A stretch of DNA of 64,000 nt from 79-D21 sp964521575 (GTDB lineage: Bacteria; Synergistota; Synergistia; Synergistales; 79-D21). Location: NCBI GenBank assembly GCA_964521575.1, contig CAZFSR010000010.1:1-64000 (forward strand), in the 5' to 3' direction. Under the pieces are notes generated by a model. The model was given only the letters and a program-made list of their open reading frames with translations. It ran no database searches and was not told the origin of the DNA. A program made the translations under genes and the position numbers. This document shows, in pieces, positions 23,601 to 32,151 of this stretch (positions are counted from its first letter, which is position 1; each line of letters begins with the position of its first letter).

Positions 23601-24392
23601 CTAATCTCCATCCCGGGTTGGCTTGTTCTTGAAAAGAACCGGCTTCTTCTCCATTTCCACTTCGGTCATCTTGACGACTCGCCACTGCTGGACAACGCTC
23701 ATCAGCGAGGAAACGCCCCAGTAGAGCAGGACGCCTCCCGGGAGGTTAAGGCAAATAAAGGTCAGGAAAACCGGCATAAACCAGTTCATGAAGGCCATCT
23801 GAGGGTTGTTGCTGGCGGAAAGCTGTTGCTGGAACCATGTAAGGAAACCGATCGAGACGAGGAGAAAGAGGTTCGGCCCGTAGATTCCGACCTTCAGGAG
23901 CCCGGCAGGGTTTGAGGCAATCCCGCCCAGAAGAGCCGTGATGCCGGACGTATGGGCACCCAGGCCCAAAGCCTTCCCCATCGTGGAAAGGACGGACTCC
24001 TCAAGTCCCACGCCAAGGAAGGATACTCCTCCGAACTTGAAGTTGGTCAGAACCCTGAACAACAGGATCAGGATGGGTAGCTGGACGAGGAGGGGCAGGC
24101 ACCCAGCGGCAGGATTGACCTGATTTTCCTTGTACAGCTTCATTGTTTCTTCGTTCAGTTTCTGCTTGTCGTTTCCGAACTTCTCCTGCAGTGCCTTGAT
24201 TCGGGGCTGGATCTTCTGCATCTTTTGCATGCTGACCAGCTGTTTCTGGTTCAGCGGGTGAAGGATGACCCTCACCAGTATCGTGAGTAGAATAATGGCC
24301 AACCCGTAGGAATGGGTCAGTCCGTAAAAAAGGTTCAGGGTTTTAAGCAGCAGTTCACCTGCCTGGTTCCACAAGGTCCCCAAACGATTCAC
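23601..24392 (-). CDS. yidC: Membrane protein insertase YidC
   Basis: Inserts membrane proteins alone or with SecYEG. 263 residues with the short, Gram-positive-style layout lacking the large periplasmic domain of enteric YidC. Family segments: LAIILLTILVRVILHPLNQKQ, the cytoplasmic helical hairpin (MQKIQPRIKALQEKFGNDKQ), NPAAGCLPLLVQLPILILLF and NWFMPVFLTFICLNLPGGVLLYW. The positively charged Arg in the first core helix (LVRVI) is present. GTG start at 24392, overlapping yidD by 4 bp. The short form is notable because an OmpH-like protein elsewhere in the window implies a diderm cell. Confidence 0.96.
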   Translation of the reverse strand: MNRLGTLWNQAGELLLKTLNLFYGLTHSYGLAIILLTILVRVILHPLNQKQLVSMQKMQKIQPRIKALQEKFGNDKQKLNEETMKLYKENQVNPAAGCLPLLVQLPILILLFRVLTNFKFGGVSFLGVGLEESVLSTMGKALGLGAHTSGITALLGGIASNPAGLLKVGIYGPNLFLLVSIGFLTWFQQQLSASNNPQMAFMNWFMPVFLTFICLNLPGGVLLYWGVSSLMSVVQQWRVVKMTEVEMEKKPVLFKNKPTRDGD

Positions 24393-24670
24393 CGTCCCTC
24401 TGGTTCATTTTTTTCGTTTTTTTCGGTTCCTTTCTCTGCATCTAGATCAGGCACAGGATCGAACCCCCCTGGCGACCAAGGGCCGCAACGAAGAATCCGC
24501 CTCGCTCCGAGAAAGATTCCCCGGAAAAAGCCGTAACGCTCGACCGCTTCGAAGGTATATGCGGAACAAGTCGGCGAGAAACGGCAATTCCTTCCTAGCA
24601 AGGGAGAAATGAATCGTTGGTAGAAACGGATCAGGTTCAGTGCCAGGAGCGCCGGAAGGGATTTCTTCAT
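24389..24670 (-). CDS. yidD: Membrane protein insertion efficiency factor YidD
   Basis: 93-residue YidD-family protein, thought to help membrane-protein insertion from the inner face of the membrane. Conserved cysteine-rich core FYQRFISPLLGRNCRFSPTC SAYT and ILRCGPWSPGGFDPVP are seen. The last 20 residues are charged and look unstructured. It overlaps rnpA at one end and yidC at the other by 4 bp each. Confidence 0.95.
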   Translation of the reverse strand: MKKSLPALLALNLIRFYQRFISPLLGRNCRFSPTCSAYTFEAVERYGFFRGIFLGARRILRCGPWSPGGFDPVPDLDAEKGTEKNEKNEPEGR

Positions 24671-25065
24671 TCTCTATCGGTCCCGCTCCGCTGAAAGGGA
24701 TACGGATACCCAGGCTTCAGGAATCCTTCCTTATCGAGGAGCCTTACCAATTCAGCATAGACTTCGTTTGTTCGGGACTCAAGTCCGGCAGACCTTAGCA
24801 TGGCGACGATCCAAAGGCCTTCTTTCACCCACGGGCGGCAAGCCCGGAAAGCTTCCCTCAGGACCCGCCTGCCCCTGCTGCGGACGACGGACGAACCTTG
24901 GCGCTTCCCAACCGCCGCTCCTAGCCGGGGCGGCCCTTCTCCCGTTTCCAGAAACAACAACCGCACCAGCCCTCCTTTGACGCGTCGGCCGGTGCGGAAG
25001 ACCAGATCAAACTCCCATCCTTTTTTCAGTCTATAGCTCGCTGGAAACCGGAAAGGACGATCCAT
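24667..25065 (-). CDS. rnpA: Ribonuclease P protein component
   Basis: Protein subunit of RNase P, which matures the 5' end of tRNAs. 132 residues, basic. Has ASYRLKKGWEFDLVFRTGRR at the start and the RNR-like motif region SSVVRSRGRRVLREAFRA. The stop of rpmH (25066) directly abuts its start (25065), the standard rpmH-rnpA pairing. Confidence 0.94.
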   Translation of the reverse strand: MDRPFRFPASYRLKKGWEFDLVFRTGRRVKGGLVRLLFLETGEGPPRLGAAVGKRQGSSVVRSRGRRVLREAFRACRPWVKEGLWIVAMLRSAGLESRTNEVYAELVRLLDKEGFLKPGYPYPFQRSGTDRE

Positions 25066-25200
25066 CTAGACTGCGAGGCGTTTGCGCCCCTTGCGTCTCC
25101 TGTTGCGGATGACGCGGCGTCCCGTCGGGGAGCTGGAACGCACGAGAAAACCCATTGTCCGCTTGCGGCGCGTTTTATGGGGTTGAAAGGTCCGCTTCAT
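25066..25200 (-). CDS. rpmH: 50S ribosomal protein L34
   Basis: 44-residue very basic ribosomal protein with the family sequence MKRTFQPHKTRRKRTMGF at the start and GRRVIRNRRRKGRKRLAV at the end. An upstream in-frame extension is not L34-like. In many bacteria this gene lies next to dnaA and oriC, but here a helicase gene precedes it. Confidence 0.98.
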   Translation of the reverse strand: MKRTFQPHKTRRKRTMGFLVRSSSPTGRRVIRNRRRKGRKRLAV

Positions 25201-25266
25201 TGACGACACCCCCTTGCTCTTGGAAAATCTTAAGAAGATTAAACGGTCTTGCCCGGCAGCCTTGAT

Positions 25267-25296
25267 ACTATAACACAGCTCCCGGAGGCCTATCAA
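25267..25296 (-). promoter_or_regulatory. Promoter of the rpmH operon
   Basis: Minus strand: TTGATA (25291-25296), 18-bp spacer, TATAGT (25267-25272). The -35 box overlaps the stop codon of the upstream helicase gene. It drives rpmH-rnpA-yidD-yidC-jag. Confidence 0.72.
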
Positions 25297-27218
25297 GGAG
25301 TGGGAGCCAGCCTGATTCTCCTGATCGGAACTCCCGGAAAATCCTGGAAAATTCTCCAATCCGGCCTTCCCAAAGCCCTGCCGTCCAGTATCACGACCCT
25401 CCCAAGATCGGTTTTCCTTCGAATGAGCCGCCCAAATGCCTGCCTGAGGAAAAGGCGGCTCATCGGAAGGGTGCTTTTCGTGAAGGCCGCTCTCCCCTCC
25501 AGGTCCTGCCTGGCCCGAACAAGCGGGTCATCCGGATGTGGGAAGGGAATCCGGTCAAGAATCACCTGGGTCAGTCCATCACCCGGGATATCGATTCCTT
25601 CCCTGAAAGACAGGCTGCCGATGAGAACGGAGGTCTCATCCTTCCTGAACATCTCGAGCAATTCTCCCTTTGGTGCCTCTCCCTGGCACAAGAGGCGGTA
25701 TTGCCGTTCCTTCCTTTTCATCCTTTTCGATACCGCTCCGACCAACCGCCTTGAGCTGCAAAGAACAAGGGTTCTCCCGCCGTTTTCCTCGCATAGCTTT
25801 TCGATGACACGACTGGCCTTTTCGTCATACCCGCATTCCGTTACCTTCAGGTCCAGATCGACAACCCAGATTGACATTTGGGAGGGGAGGTCGAAAGGAG
25901 AGTCAAGGATAAAGCTTTCCCGGGGCAGGATCCCTGTCTCGCTTTCCCAATAATCGAAACTTCCTCCGACAGACAACGTGGCTGAAGTGCAAACGATTGG
26001 GACATCCTGAACGGAAGAAAGTGCCTCCCGCACCGATGGACCCGCCAGCACCGGTGCACTTTGGATTTGGGCTCCATCCCACCACGTCGCCCAGTGGGGG
26101 TACCGGGCCACATCAAGGCACCAGGCAAACTCTTCGAGGGCTTCCACCAGCTGTGCGGCCGTGATGAGTCCCTCCGCCCAGTCCGTTCCCGTTTCGCCTG
26201 TCGGCGCCTTCTCGCCGTCTTTGGGGAAATTGGACAAAAACCTCTCAACCTCGATCTTTAGGGATCCTGAGCAGGCTTCGAGATCGTGGCGGAATTCGGT
26301 GAGGGGTTTCCTGAACAGCCATTGATCCTTAGGGAGCAGGGCCATCCGGTTAAAGAGGCGTTCCACCCCAACAGTCGTTTTCCCCCATTCGGCTTGCAAG
26401 TTCCCTTCGGGAATCCTCAGGCAGCGGAACGATTTTTCCAGACTGACCAAGTGCCGGGAAGACAGGATCCTCCGAAAGCGCTCCAGGGATGCCGAACGCA
26501 AGGCGGCAGAACGTGCCGCTTCCGGAATCCGGTGCGCCTCATCGCATAGCAAGGCGTCGAAAGGGACAGGGAAGGACCGCTCTCCCCCATCCAGGTGCGA
26601 AAAGAAGAGATGGTAATTGGCCACAATGAGGTTCCAGTCTCGGGCTTCCATGTAAAGGCGTTGAAGGAAACATTCCTCCCGGTAGGGGCAAAGCATCCCA
26701 AGACAGCCCTCTCGGCTAGCCGCAATCATTCCCAGCACTGGATGCGATTCCGGGAGGTCGAGCTCCGAGAGGTCACCGGTCTTTGTCTCATGACTCCAAT
26801 GCAAGATTTCCGCTGATGTCGTCCCACCGTCACCGAAAGAAAGGAAGCCCCCGGAATCAAGTTCGAGGCTACGCCTAAGGCAAAGATAGTTCCCCCGTCC
26901 CTTTAGGGTTCCGTAACGGAAGGGTTCGGGCAAGAGATTGAGCAGGAGCGGGAGGTCCTTCGAAACAAGTTGTTCCTGCAAGGCAAGCCCTGCGGTGAGC
27001 AGCAAAACAGCCCGGTCTTCTTCCAGTGCCCAGAGGAGAGAGGGGATGAGGAGCGCAAAACTCTTGCCGACCCCTGTCGGAGCTTCCACCGCCAAGATTC
27101 CGCCCTTCCCCGAAGTGAGCAACTCCCAGATTTTTTTTGCCATCTCGGCCTGTTGCGGACGAAACTCAAATCCCTCCATCCCCGAGAGACGGCCGGATCG
27201 GCCGAAATAGGATTCCAT
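25293..27218 (-). CDS. ATP-dependent helicase, DinG/XPD family
   Basis: Superfamily 2 DNA helicase of about 641 residues. Q-like region EFRPQQAEMAKKIWELL, Walker A VEAPTGVGKSFAL, Walker B FDALLCDEAHRIPEAA. Between them lie cysteines in NYLCLRRSLE and GCLGMLCPYREECF, consistent with the iron-sulfur cluster of the DinG/XPD group. C-terminal motifs include GSLSFREGIDIPGDGL and RQAFGRLIRR. Such enzymes unwind forked or G-quadruplex DNA and R-loops. The start is uncertain: ATG 27218 has AAGG 8 nt before it, while 27233 and 27248 are other in-frame ATGs. No exonuclease domain is fused. Confidence 0.92.
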   Translation of the reverse strand: MESYFGRSGRLSGMEGFEFRPQQAEMAKKIWELLTSGKGGILAVEAPTGVGKSFALLIPSLLWALEEDRAVLLLTAGLALQEQLVSKDLPLLLNLLPEPFRYGTLKGRGNYLCLRRSLELDSGGFLSFGDGGTTSAEILHWSHETKTGDLSELDLPESHPVLGMIAASREGCLGMLCPYREECFLQRLYMEARDWNLIVANYHLFFSHLDGGERSFPVPFDALLCDEAHRIPEAARSAALRSASLERFRRILSSRHLVSLEKSFRCLRIPEGNLQAEWGKTTVGVERLFNRMALLPKDQWLFRKPLTEFRHDLEACSGSLKIEVERFLSNFPKDGEKAPTGETGTDWAEGLITAAQLVEALEEFAWCLDVARYPHWATWWDGAQIQSAPVLAGPSVREALSSVQDVPIVCTSATLSVGGSFDYWESETGILPRESFILDSPFDLPSQMSIWVVDLDLKVTECGYDEKASRVIEKLCEENGGRTLVLCSSRRLVGAVSKRMKRKERQYRLLCQGEAPKGELLEMFRKDETSVLIGSLSFREGIDIPGDGLTQVILDRIPFPHPDDPLVRARQDLEGRAAFTKSTLPMSRLFLRQAFGRLIRRKTDLGRVVILDGRALGRPDWRIFQDFPGVPIRRIRLAPTP

Positions 27219-27229
27219 CGGGTGAGCCT

Positions 27230-28156
27230 TCATTTCGATAGCAGCCATATTCCCAGGCCAAGTGCCGATCCCATGAGTCCACCCCAAATTTCAATCCAGT
27301 CGAGGTATTTCCTTGCCAGGGTTTCCAAGTAATTCTCCAGCTGTTCTGGAGTCGCGTCACGCAAGGATCGCTTCGCGAGCTCTCCAAGATCGATCTCCCT
27401 CAGCATCCGGATGAGAAGCCGCTCGAAGCTGTGCCTGACCATCTCCAAGATCTCGGAATCCCCAAGGCGGCTCGCTCCGTCCAGGAGCGAGGCCAGCTTT
27501 CGTTGCGTTCCCCTCAAACCGTCTTCAGTGAGAAGCGACCTGTTCAGGTTCGCCGAAGCTGATCGGATCACCCAATCCGCGATCCTTTCGCTGTTCAGCA
27601 GACCAAGCTTTCCGGCCATACCCAGGATAAGGCTGTCGTGAAGTGCATTTTCCACTTGTGTTCTGACAAACCTCTCGGTCTCCTTCCCCAGCAACAGGCG
27701 CTGCAAGGGGCCTTCCAAAGCGCTCCCCATCCTTCGCAGGTTCGATCTCCTTAGAAAAACTCGCCGCACCTCCTTGCGGAATGTCGGGCCGACCTTTTCC
27801 AGGAGTCGCCCCTCCGATACGGCCCTTTCGAGCGTCTCCTGGGTCAGGAGACGCTCCCGAAGCTCGCGGGCCAGGGTTTCCAGGATTTTCTCCTGGTTCC
27901 GCGTCACCAGGCCGCTCCCGGGGAGGATCCATTCCCAGTGTCCCAGCTTGACGCGCACTTTGTGGAAAATCATCCTGACAGCCAGGACATTGGTCACGAG
28001 TCCGACAAGACCAGACCCCCCCAAAAGCCAAAGGAGCCTGCCTAGGCCGCTCCCCCGGTTTTCCAGGAAAAAGCCGGTGACGGAGAGAACAATCAGCCCC
28101 ATCGACACGAGCCCCTTGCCCCACTTGTTTCCCTCCGCACTTTGCGGATTTTGCAT
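27230..28156 (-). CDS. DUF445 family membrane protein
   Basis: 308-residue membrane-associated protein of the DUF445/YheB type. Two hydrophobic helices near the N-terminus (GLVSMGLIVLSVTGFFLE; LLGGSGLVGLVTNVLAVRMIF), a long charged helical middle with repeated short helices, and a hydrophobic C-terminal helix (GLMGSALGLGIWLL). The TNVLAVRMIFHKV segment followed by GHWEWILPGSGLV is the recognisable family part (NWxAvxMLF-like, then xPGxGLI). Function is unknown. ATG 28156 follows GAGAGGCGGG. Likely co-transcribed with the helicase, 11 bp away. Confidence 0.82.
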   Translation of the reverse strand: MQNPQSAEGNKWGKGLVSMGLIVLSVTGFFLENRGSGLGRLLWLLGGSGLVGLVTNVLAVRMIFHKVRVKLGHWEWILPGSGLVTRNQEKILETLARELRERLLTQETLERAVSEGRLLEKVGPTFRKEVRRVFLRRSNLRRMGSALEGPLQRLLLGKETERFVRTQVENALHDSLILGMAGKLGLLNSERIADWVIRSASANLNRSLLTEDGLRGTQRKLASLLDGASRLGDSEILEMVRHSFERLLIRMLREIDLGELAKRSLRDATPEQLENYLETLARKYLDWIEIWGGLMGSALGLGIWLLSK

Positions 28157-28197
28157 TCGTCCCGCCTCTCTCCAGGGCCAAAACCCGACCGTTATTG

Positions 28198-28203
28198 TAT
28201 AAT
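28198..28203 (+). promoter_or_regulatory. -10 element probably serving rpsT
   Basis: A perfect TATAAT lies 92 bp upstream of the rpsT start, in the gap divergent from the DUF445 gene. No good -35 hexamer is visible at 16-18 bp, so this is a weak call. Confidence 0.35.
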
Positions 28204-28294
28204 ACGGCTTCGTGGGAATCTGCATTTTCATTCCTTGCCCGGTTGCTCCGGGCATGCTAGAATTTGCTTTGCTTTACGGAAGGAGGTGAACCGC

Positions 28295-28573
28295 GTGCCC
28301 AACAAGAAATCCGCCGAAAAAAGAGTTCGAATCTCAGAAAGAAACCGACTCTACAACCGTTTCTGGAAGAGTCGTTGCAAGACTGCAGCCAAAAGGCTCA
28401 TGGAAAGCCTGGAGGGAAAGGATTCCCGGATGATCCAGTCCCGTCTCGACGAAGCCCAGTCGGTCCTGGACAAGGCCGCCGGCAAGGGGGTCCTGCACCC
28501 TAACACGGTCGCGAGACGCAAATCCATGCTGACGCAGAAAGCAAAAGACGCAATGAAAGCCGCCGACGCCTAG
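28295..28573 (+). CDS. rpsT: 30S ribosomal protein S20
   Basis: 92-residue basic helical ribosomal protein, starting (GTG) V/MPNKKSAEKRVRISERN and ending with the usual PNTVARRKSMLTQKAKDA. GTG 28295 is preceded by a perfect AGGAGGTGA. The stop codon lies inside the terminator stem. Monocistronic, flanked by minus-strand genes on both sides. Confidence 0.96.
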   Translation: MPNKKSAEKRVRISERNRLYNRFWKSRCKTAAKRLMESLEGKDSRMIQSRLDEAQSVLDKAAGKGVLHPNTVARRKSMLTQKAKDAMKAADA

Positions 28574-28587
28574 CCGGCGGCTTTTTT
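28556..28587 (+). terminator. Terminator of rpsT
   Basis: AAAGCCGCCG / CGGCGGCTTT stem followed by more T residues. The loop contains the rpsT stop codon. Confidence 0.9.
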
Positions 28588-28596
28588 CTCTCTTTT

Positions 28597-29535
28597 TTAT
28601 CGTCTCGGCGCTTTAGCCGTTCCCAGTAAGCCGAGAATGGCCAGTTCCAGATCGAGCCAGCCTGTTCGGTTGCCGCTTTTTTCTCCGATGTTAACCCCGC
28701 AGAGCTGCTTCAGGAATTCCCCAAGCCTTTTCCGATCATAATGCCGGACGGCTTCCGACGCCTGCCTCTCCTGGTAGGGGCGTGCCTTTAGCGCCTCGGA
28801 CGCCGCTTTCACAAGGCGCGGAGCGTCAAAGACGGATCGGTAGAAAGCTACGCGAAAGCGGTTGTGTAACGCAGCCACGACAGGGATCACTTCACGCCTT
28901 CTCAAATGTGACAGGGCCCCGGTCACCTTACGGATGTCCGCTTCACACAATCCGTCAAGAAGCGACAGGAGGGCCTTTTCTCCCTCGTCGAAGCAAAGGG
29001 CACGAACCGCTTCCACCCCGATCAGGCCGTCCTTCGACGCAAGTGCAAGCTTCGTCATCTCAGAAACGATCTCCTCGGGATCTTCTACGGATTCAAGAAG
29101 AAGGCTCATCCCCTCCGGCGAAACCTTTATCCCCATCTTTGCGGCCCTTTCCTCCACCCATCTCTGTTTTGCCGCTCCGAAGCGGGGAAGGTCCTCTCCC
29201 CTGAGCCAAGTGATTCTCGGGAAGATCTCCTTGGGGAAAGCGGCCTTTGGGTCATCTTCATAGACCAGCAGGACATGTGTGGCGGATTCCTGCCCTTCCA
29301 GCAGGGATTCCAGACCGGGAGGGAATTTTCCCAGCAGGTGGGCTTCCTCGACGAGGACAAGCCTTCTGGTTTCAAAAAGTCCTCCGCAATTCTCGCTGGA
29401 AAGGAGTTCCTTCCAATCCCCGCCTTCCCTCCTGGTGGCAAGAGGGTATCCACTTTCCAGCTCCTGGCGCGTCGTCTCCGAAACGAGGCGCCGCTGGGAA
29501 GTCCCAGCGGCGCTCGCCACCATCAGGTGAGGCAC
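28597..29535 (-). CDS. holA: DNA polymerase III delta subunit
   Basis: Clamp-loader delta subunit that opens the beta sliding clamp. 312 residues with the HolA layout: N-terminal part with FETRRLVLVEEAHLLGKFP, then SPEGMSLLLESVEDPEEIVSEMTKLAL and a helical C-terminal collar domain (VIPVVAALHNRFRVAFYRS; RKRLGEFLKQLCGVN). GTG at 29535 overlaps the leuS stop (TAGTG), so the two are coupled. The leuS-holA-rpsT neighbourhood, with rpsT in the opposite direction, is common. The N-terminal domain is weakly conserved. Confidence 0.88.
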   Translation of the reverse strand: MPHLMVASAAGTSQRRLVSETTRQELESGYPLATRREGGDWKELLSSENCGGLFETRRLVLVEEAHLLGKFPPGLESLLEGQESATHVLLVYEDDPKAAFPKEIFPRITWLRGEDLPRFGAAKQRWVEERAAKMGIKVSPEGMSLLLESVEDPEEIVSEMTKLALASKDGLIGVEAVRALCFDEGEKALLSLLDGLCEADIRKVTGALSHLRRREVIPVVAALHNRFRVAFYRSVFDAPRLVKAASEALKARPYQERQASEAVRHYDRKRLGEFLKQLCGVNIGEKSGNRTGWLDLELAILGLLGTAKAPRR

Positions 29536-32015
29536 TACCCTTTCACCACCACGTTGACAAGCCTGTCCGGAACGGCGATCACTTTAAGGACTTCCTTTCC
29601 TTCCAGCCGTTTCCGGACGCCTTCGTCCAAAAAGACCCGTTCCCTGAGTTCTTCCACGGAAAGCCCTGCTGGAAGTTCGATCTTCTCCCTGACTTTCCCG
29701 TTAACCTGCATCACGATTGTTGCGGATTCCGCCTCCAGGCAGTCTGCCTCGACCTCCGGCCAGGCAGCCGCTGCAAGACAATTCCCATTCCCCAGCATTT
29801 CCCAGAGTTCCTCGCAAATATGAGGCGTGAACGGGGAAAGGCACAAGAGCAGCGTTTCGACACCCTCCCTGTAAAGGATCCAATCCGCCTCATCCCCCGG
29901 AACGAAGTCCGACAGGGCATTGCTCAGTTCCATCAGCCGCGCAACGGCCGTGTTGAATTGCCGTTCCTTTTCGATATCCCGGCCGACGCTCTCTATCGTG
30001 GAATGGATGCGGCGCTTAAGGTCACGGCGATTCTTGTCGGACAGTTCCGAAAGCGGGATCCTGCGGCGAGGAGCCTTGCACAGGGGTTCCCCGCCCTCTT
30101 CCACCAGGCGCCAGACCCTCCTCAGGAAGCGATGGGCACCTTCCACGCCCTTTTCCGACCAGTCAAGGTCCTTGTCAGGCGGGGCTGCAAACAGGATGAA
30201 CAAACGCGCGGTATCGGCCCCGTACTTTCGAATGATCTCGTCTGGGTCGACCACATTCCCCTTCGATTTCGACATCTTCGATCCGTCCTTGATGACCATG
30301 CCCTGGGTGAGAAGGTTCGTGAAGGGTTCCCTGGCCTCGACGTAGCCCAGGTCGGACAGGACCTTCGTGAAGAAACGGGCATAAATCAGGTGCAGGCAAG
30401 CGTGCTCGATGCCGCCGATGTACTGGTCGACCGCCATCCAGTAGTTGACGTCCTCATTCCTGAACGGTCCTTCCTTCGTCCAGGGGGAGGTGAATCTCAG
30501 GAAATACCAGGAGGAACAGATGAAGGTGTCCATCGTGTCCGTTTCTCGCCGTGCCGGCCCTCCGCAACAAGGGCAGGCGGTATTGACCCATTCCGAAGTT
30601 TCAGGCAAGGGGCTTTTCCCTCCGGGAAGAACCTGAACATCGGGAAGCAGGACAGGGAGTTGGTCTTCGGGAATGGGAACAATGCCGCATTTTTCGCAAT
30701 AGACGACTGGGATCGGTGCACCCCAGTAACGCTGTCGAGAAATTAGCCAATCGCGAAGCCGGAAATTGACTTCCCTGCTCCCCACGCCGATTTCTTCCGC
30801 CCAGAGAGCCATCCGCGGAATGCTCTCCCGGGTGGGAAGGCCGTCGAAATCGGCTGAATTGCACTGGATCCCGTCCTCTTCGTAAGCCTGTGTCATCGTT
30901 TCCGCATCGAGGCTTCCTTCCTTCGGCTGGATGACCACCCGAACCGGAAGTCCGTATTTACGGGCGAACTCGAAGTCCCTCTGGTCATGAGCAGGGACGC
31001 CCATGATCGCTCCCGTGCCGTACTCAATGAGGATATAGTTGGAAACCCAAATGGGTACTTTCTCCCCGGTAACCGGGTTTATCGCCTTAAAACCTGTATC
31101 GACGCCGTTCTTTTCCCCTCCTACAGCGGTTCGCTCGATCTCGCTCTTCTGGATGGTTTCACGAACGAATCTCCGGATCTCCTCACCATTCGGGCTCAGG
31201 ACCGCAATCTCCTCCACCATCGGGTGCTCGGGCGCCAGAGCCAGGAACGTGACCCCATAAATGGTATCGAACCGGGTCGTGAAGGTTTCCAACCCCTTCT
31301 CCATCCCCTCGACGGGGAAGGTGAGACGGACGCCCTCGGAACGGCCGATCCAGTTGCGCTGCATGAGCTTGACCTTCTCTGGCCAGCCCGGGAGGTTATC
31401 AAGAGAGTCGAGGAGCTCCTGTGCGTAGCGCGTGATATTGAGGAACCATTGTTCCAGTTTCCTTTTCGTCACGACGCTCCCGCATCTCCAGCAATGGCCT
31501 CCGTCGATCACCTGCTCGTTCGCGAGAACCGTTTGACAGCTTTCACACCAGTTAACCGGAGCATGCTTTCGATAGGCAAGCCCGTTTTTCAGGAAGAGAA
31601 GGAAAATCCACTGCGTCCAACGGTAATAATCCGGCGAACAAGTCTCCACTCGCCTTCGCCAGTCGTAACTGCAACCCATCGACTTGAGCTGCTCAGTCAT
31701 GTGCTCGATGTTGTCCCACGTCCATTTCTTGGGATGCACCCCGTACTTAAGGGCAGCATTCTCCGCAGGAAGGCCGAAAGCATCGAAGCCCATGGGGTGC
31801 AGGACATTCCACCCCTTCATCCAAAGAAAGCGGCTGAACAGGTCACCGATTGAATAATTCCGCAAGTGTCCCATATGGAGCGCCCCGCTGGGATATGGAA
31901 ACATTTCCAGACAATAGAATTTGGGTCTCACCGGATCGCTCTCAACCTGGAAAACCTTCTTTTCCTCCCAATACTGCTGCCACTTTTTTTCTACGCGCTC
32001 GAAATCGTATGGCAT
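29535..32015 (-). CDS. leuS: Leucyl-tRNA synthetase
   Basis: Class I synthetase of 826 residues. HIGH-type motif PSGALHMGHLRNY near 42, zinc-type insert (NWCESCQTVLANEQVIDGGHCWRCG), CP1 editing domain (TTRFDTIYGVTFLALAPEHP), KMSKS motif (GSKMSKSKGN) and a C-terminal anticodon domain. ATG at 32015 follows GGGAGAGG; an extended frame to 32117 crosses the promoter and is rejected. Coupled to holA downstream. Confidence 0.97.
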   Translation of the reverse strand: MPYDFERVEKKWQQYWEEKKVFQVESDPVRPKFYCLEMFPYPSGALHMGHLRNYSIGDLFSRFLWMKGWNVLHPMGFDAFGLPAENAALKYGVHPKKWTWDNIEHMTEQLKSMGCSYDWRRRVETCSPDYYRWTQWIFLLFLKNGLAYRKHAPVNWCESCQTVLANEQVIDGGHCWRCGSVVTKRKLEQWFLNITRYAQELLDSLDNLPGWPEKVKLMQRNWIGRSEGVRLTFPVEGMEKGLETFTTRFDTIYGVTFLALAPEHPMVEEIAVLSPNGEEIRRFVRETIQKSEIERTAVGGEKNGVDTGFKAINPVTGEKVPIWVSNYILIEYGTGAIMGVPAHDQRDFEFARKYGLPVRVVIQPKEGSLDAETMTQAYEEDGIQCNSADFDGLPTRESIPRMALWAEEIGVGSREVNFRLRDWLISRQRYWGAPIPVVYCEKCGIVPIPEDQLPVLLPDVQVLPGGKSPLPETSEWVNTACPCCGGPARRETDTMDTFICSSWYFLRFTSPWTKEGPFRNEDVNYWMAVDQYIGGIEHACLHLIYARFFTKVLSDLGYVEAREPFTNLLTQGMVIKDGSKMSKSKGNVVDPDEIIRKYGADTARLFILFAAPPDKDLDWSEKGVEGAHRFLRRVWRLVEEGGEPLCKAPRRRIPLSELSDKNRRDLKRRIHSTIESVGRDIEKERQFNTAVARLMELSNALSDFVPGDEADWILYREGVETLLLCLSPFTPHICEELWEMLGNGNCLAAAAWPEVEADCLEAESATIVMQVNGKVREKIELPAGLSVEELRERVFLDEGVRKRLEGKEVLKVIAVPDRLVNVVVKG

Positions 32016-32064
32016 AGGGGCCTCTCCCTTCCCGATCATCCCATCCGGGGTTTGATGTTGGATT

Positions 32065-32093
32065 ATTATAACCACCTCGACAGGCCTTAGCAA
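32065..32093 (-). promoter_or_regulatory. Promoter of leuS-holA
   Basis: Minus strand: TTGCTA (32088-32093), 17-bp spacer, perfect TATAAT (32065-32070). The leader is about 43 nt; no T-box is present. Confidence 0.78.
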
Positions 32094-32101
32094 AACCCGT
32101 G

Positions 32102-32131
32102 AAAAAGGCAGGCTCACGCGGGGCCTGCCTT
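32102..32131 (-). terminator. Terminator after the slipin gene
   Basis: AAGGCAGGC / GCCTGCCTT stem (32105-32113 with 32123-32131) followed on the minus strand by a T-run. Ends the radA-nfeD-slipin unit. Confidence 0.8.
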
Positions 32132-32151
32132 CTACCTGCCGATAAGCCGAT

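Noticed and set aside
25201..25292. Chromosome origin next to rpmH
   Set aside because: No dnaA, no DnaA-box cluster and no AT-rich block; the upstream neighbour is a helicase gene.
28320..28345. tRNA-like GTTCGAATCT element
   Set aside because: It lies inside the rpsT coding region and no acceptor or anticodon arms can be formed around it.
29247..30746. 499-codon open frame antisense to leuS and holA
   Set aside because: Spans two genes on the other strand and has no recognisable domain.
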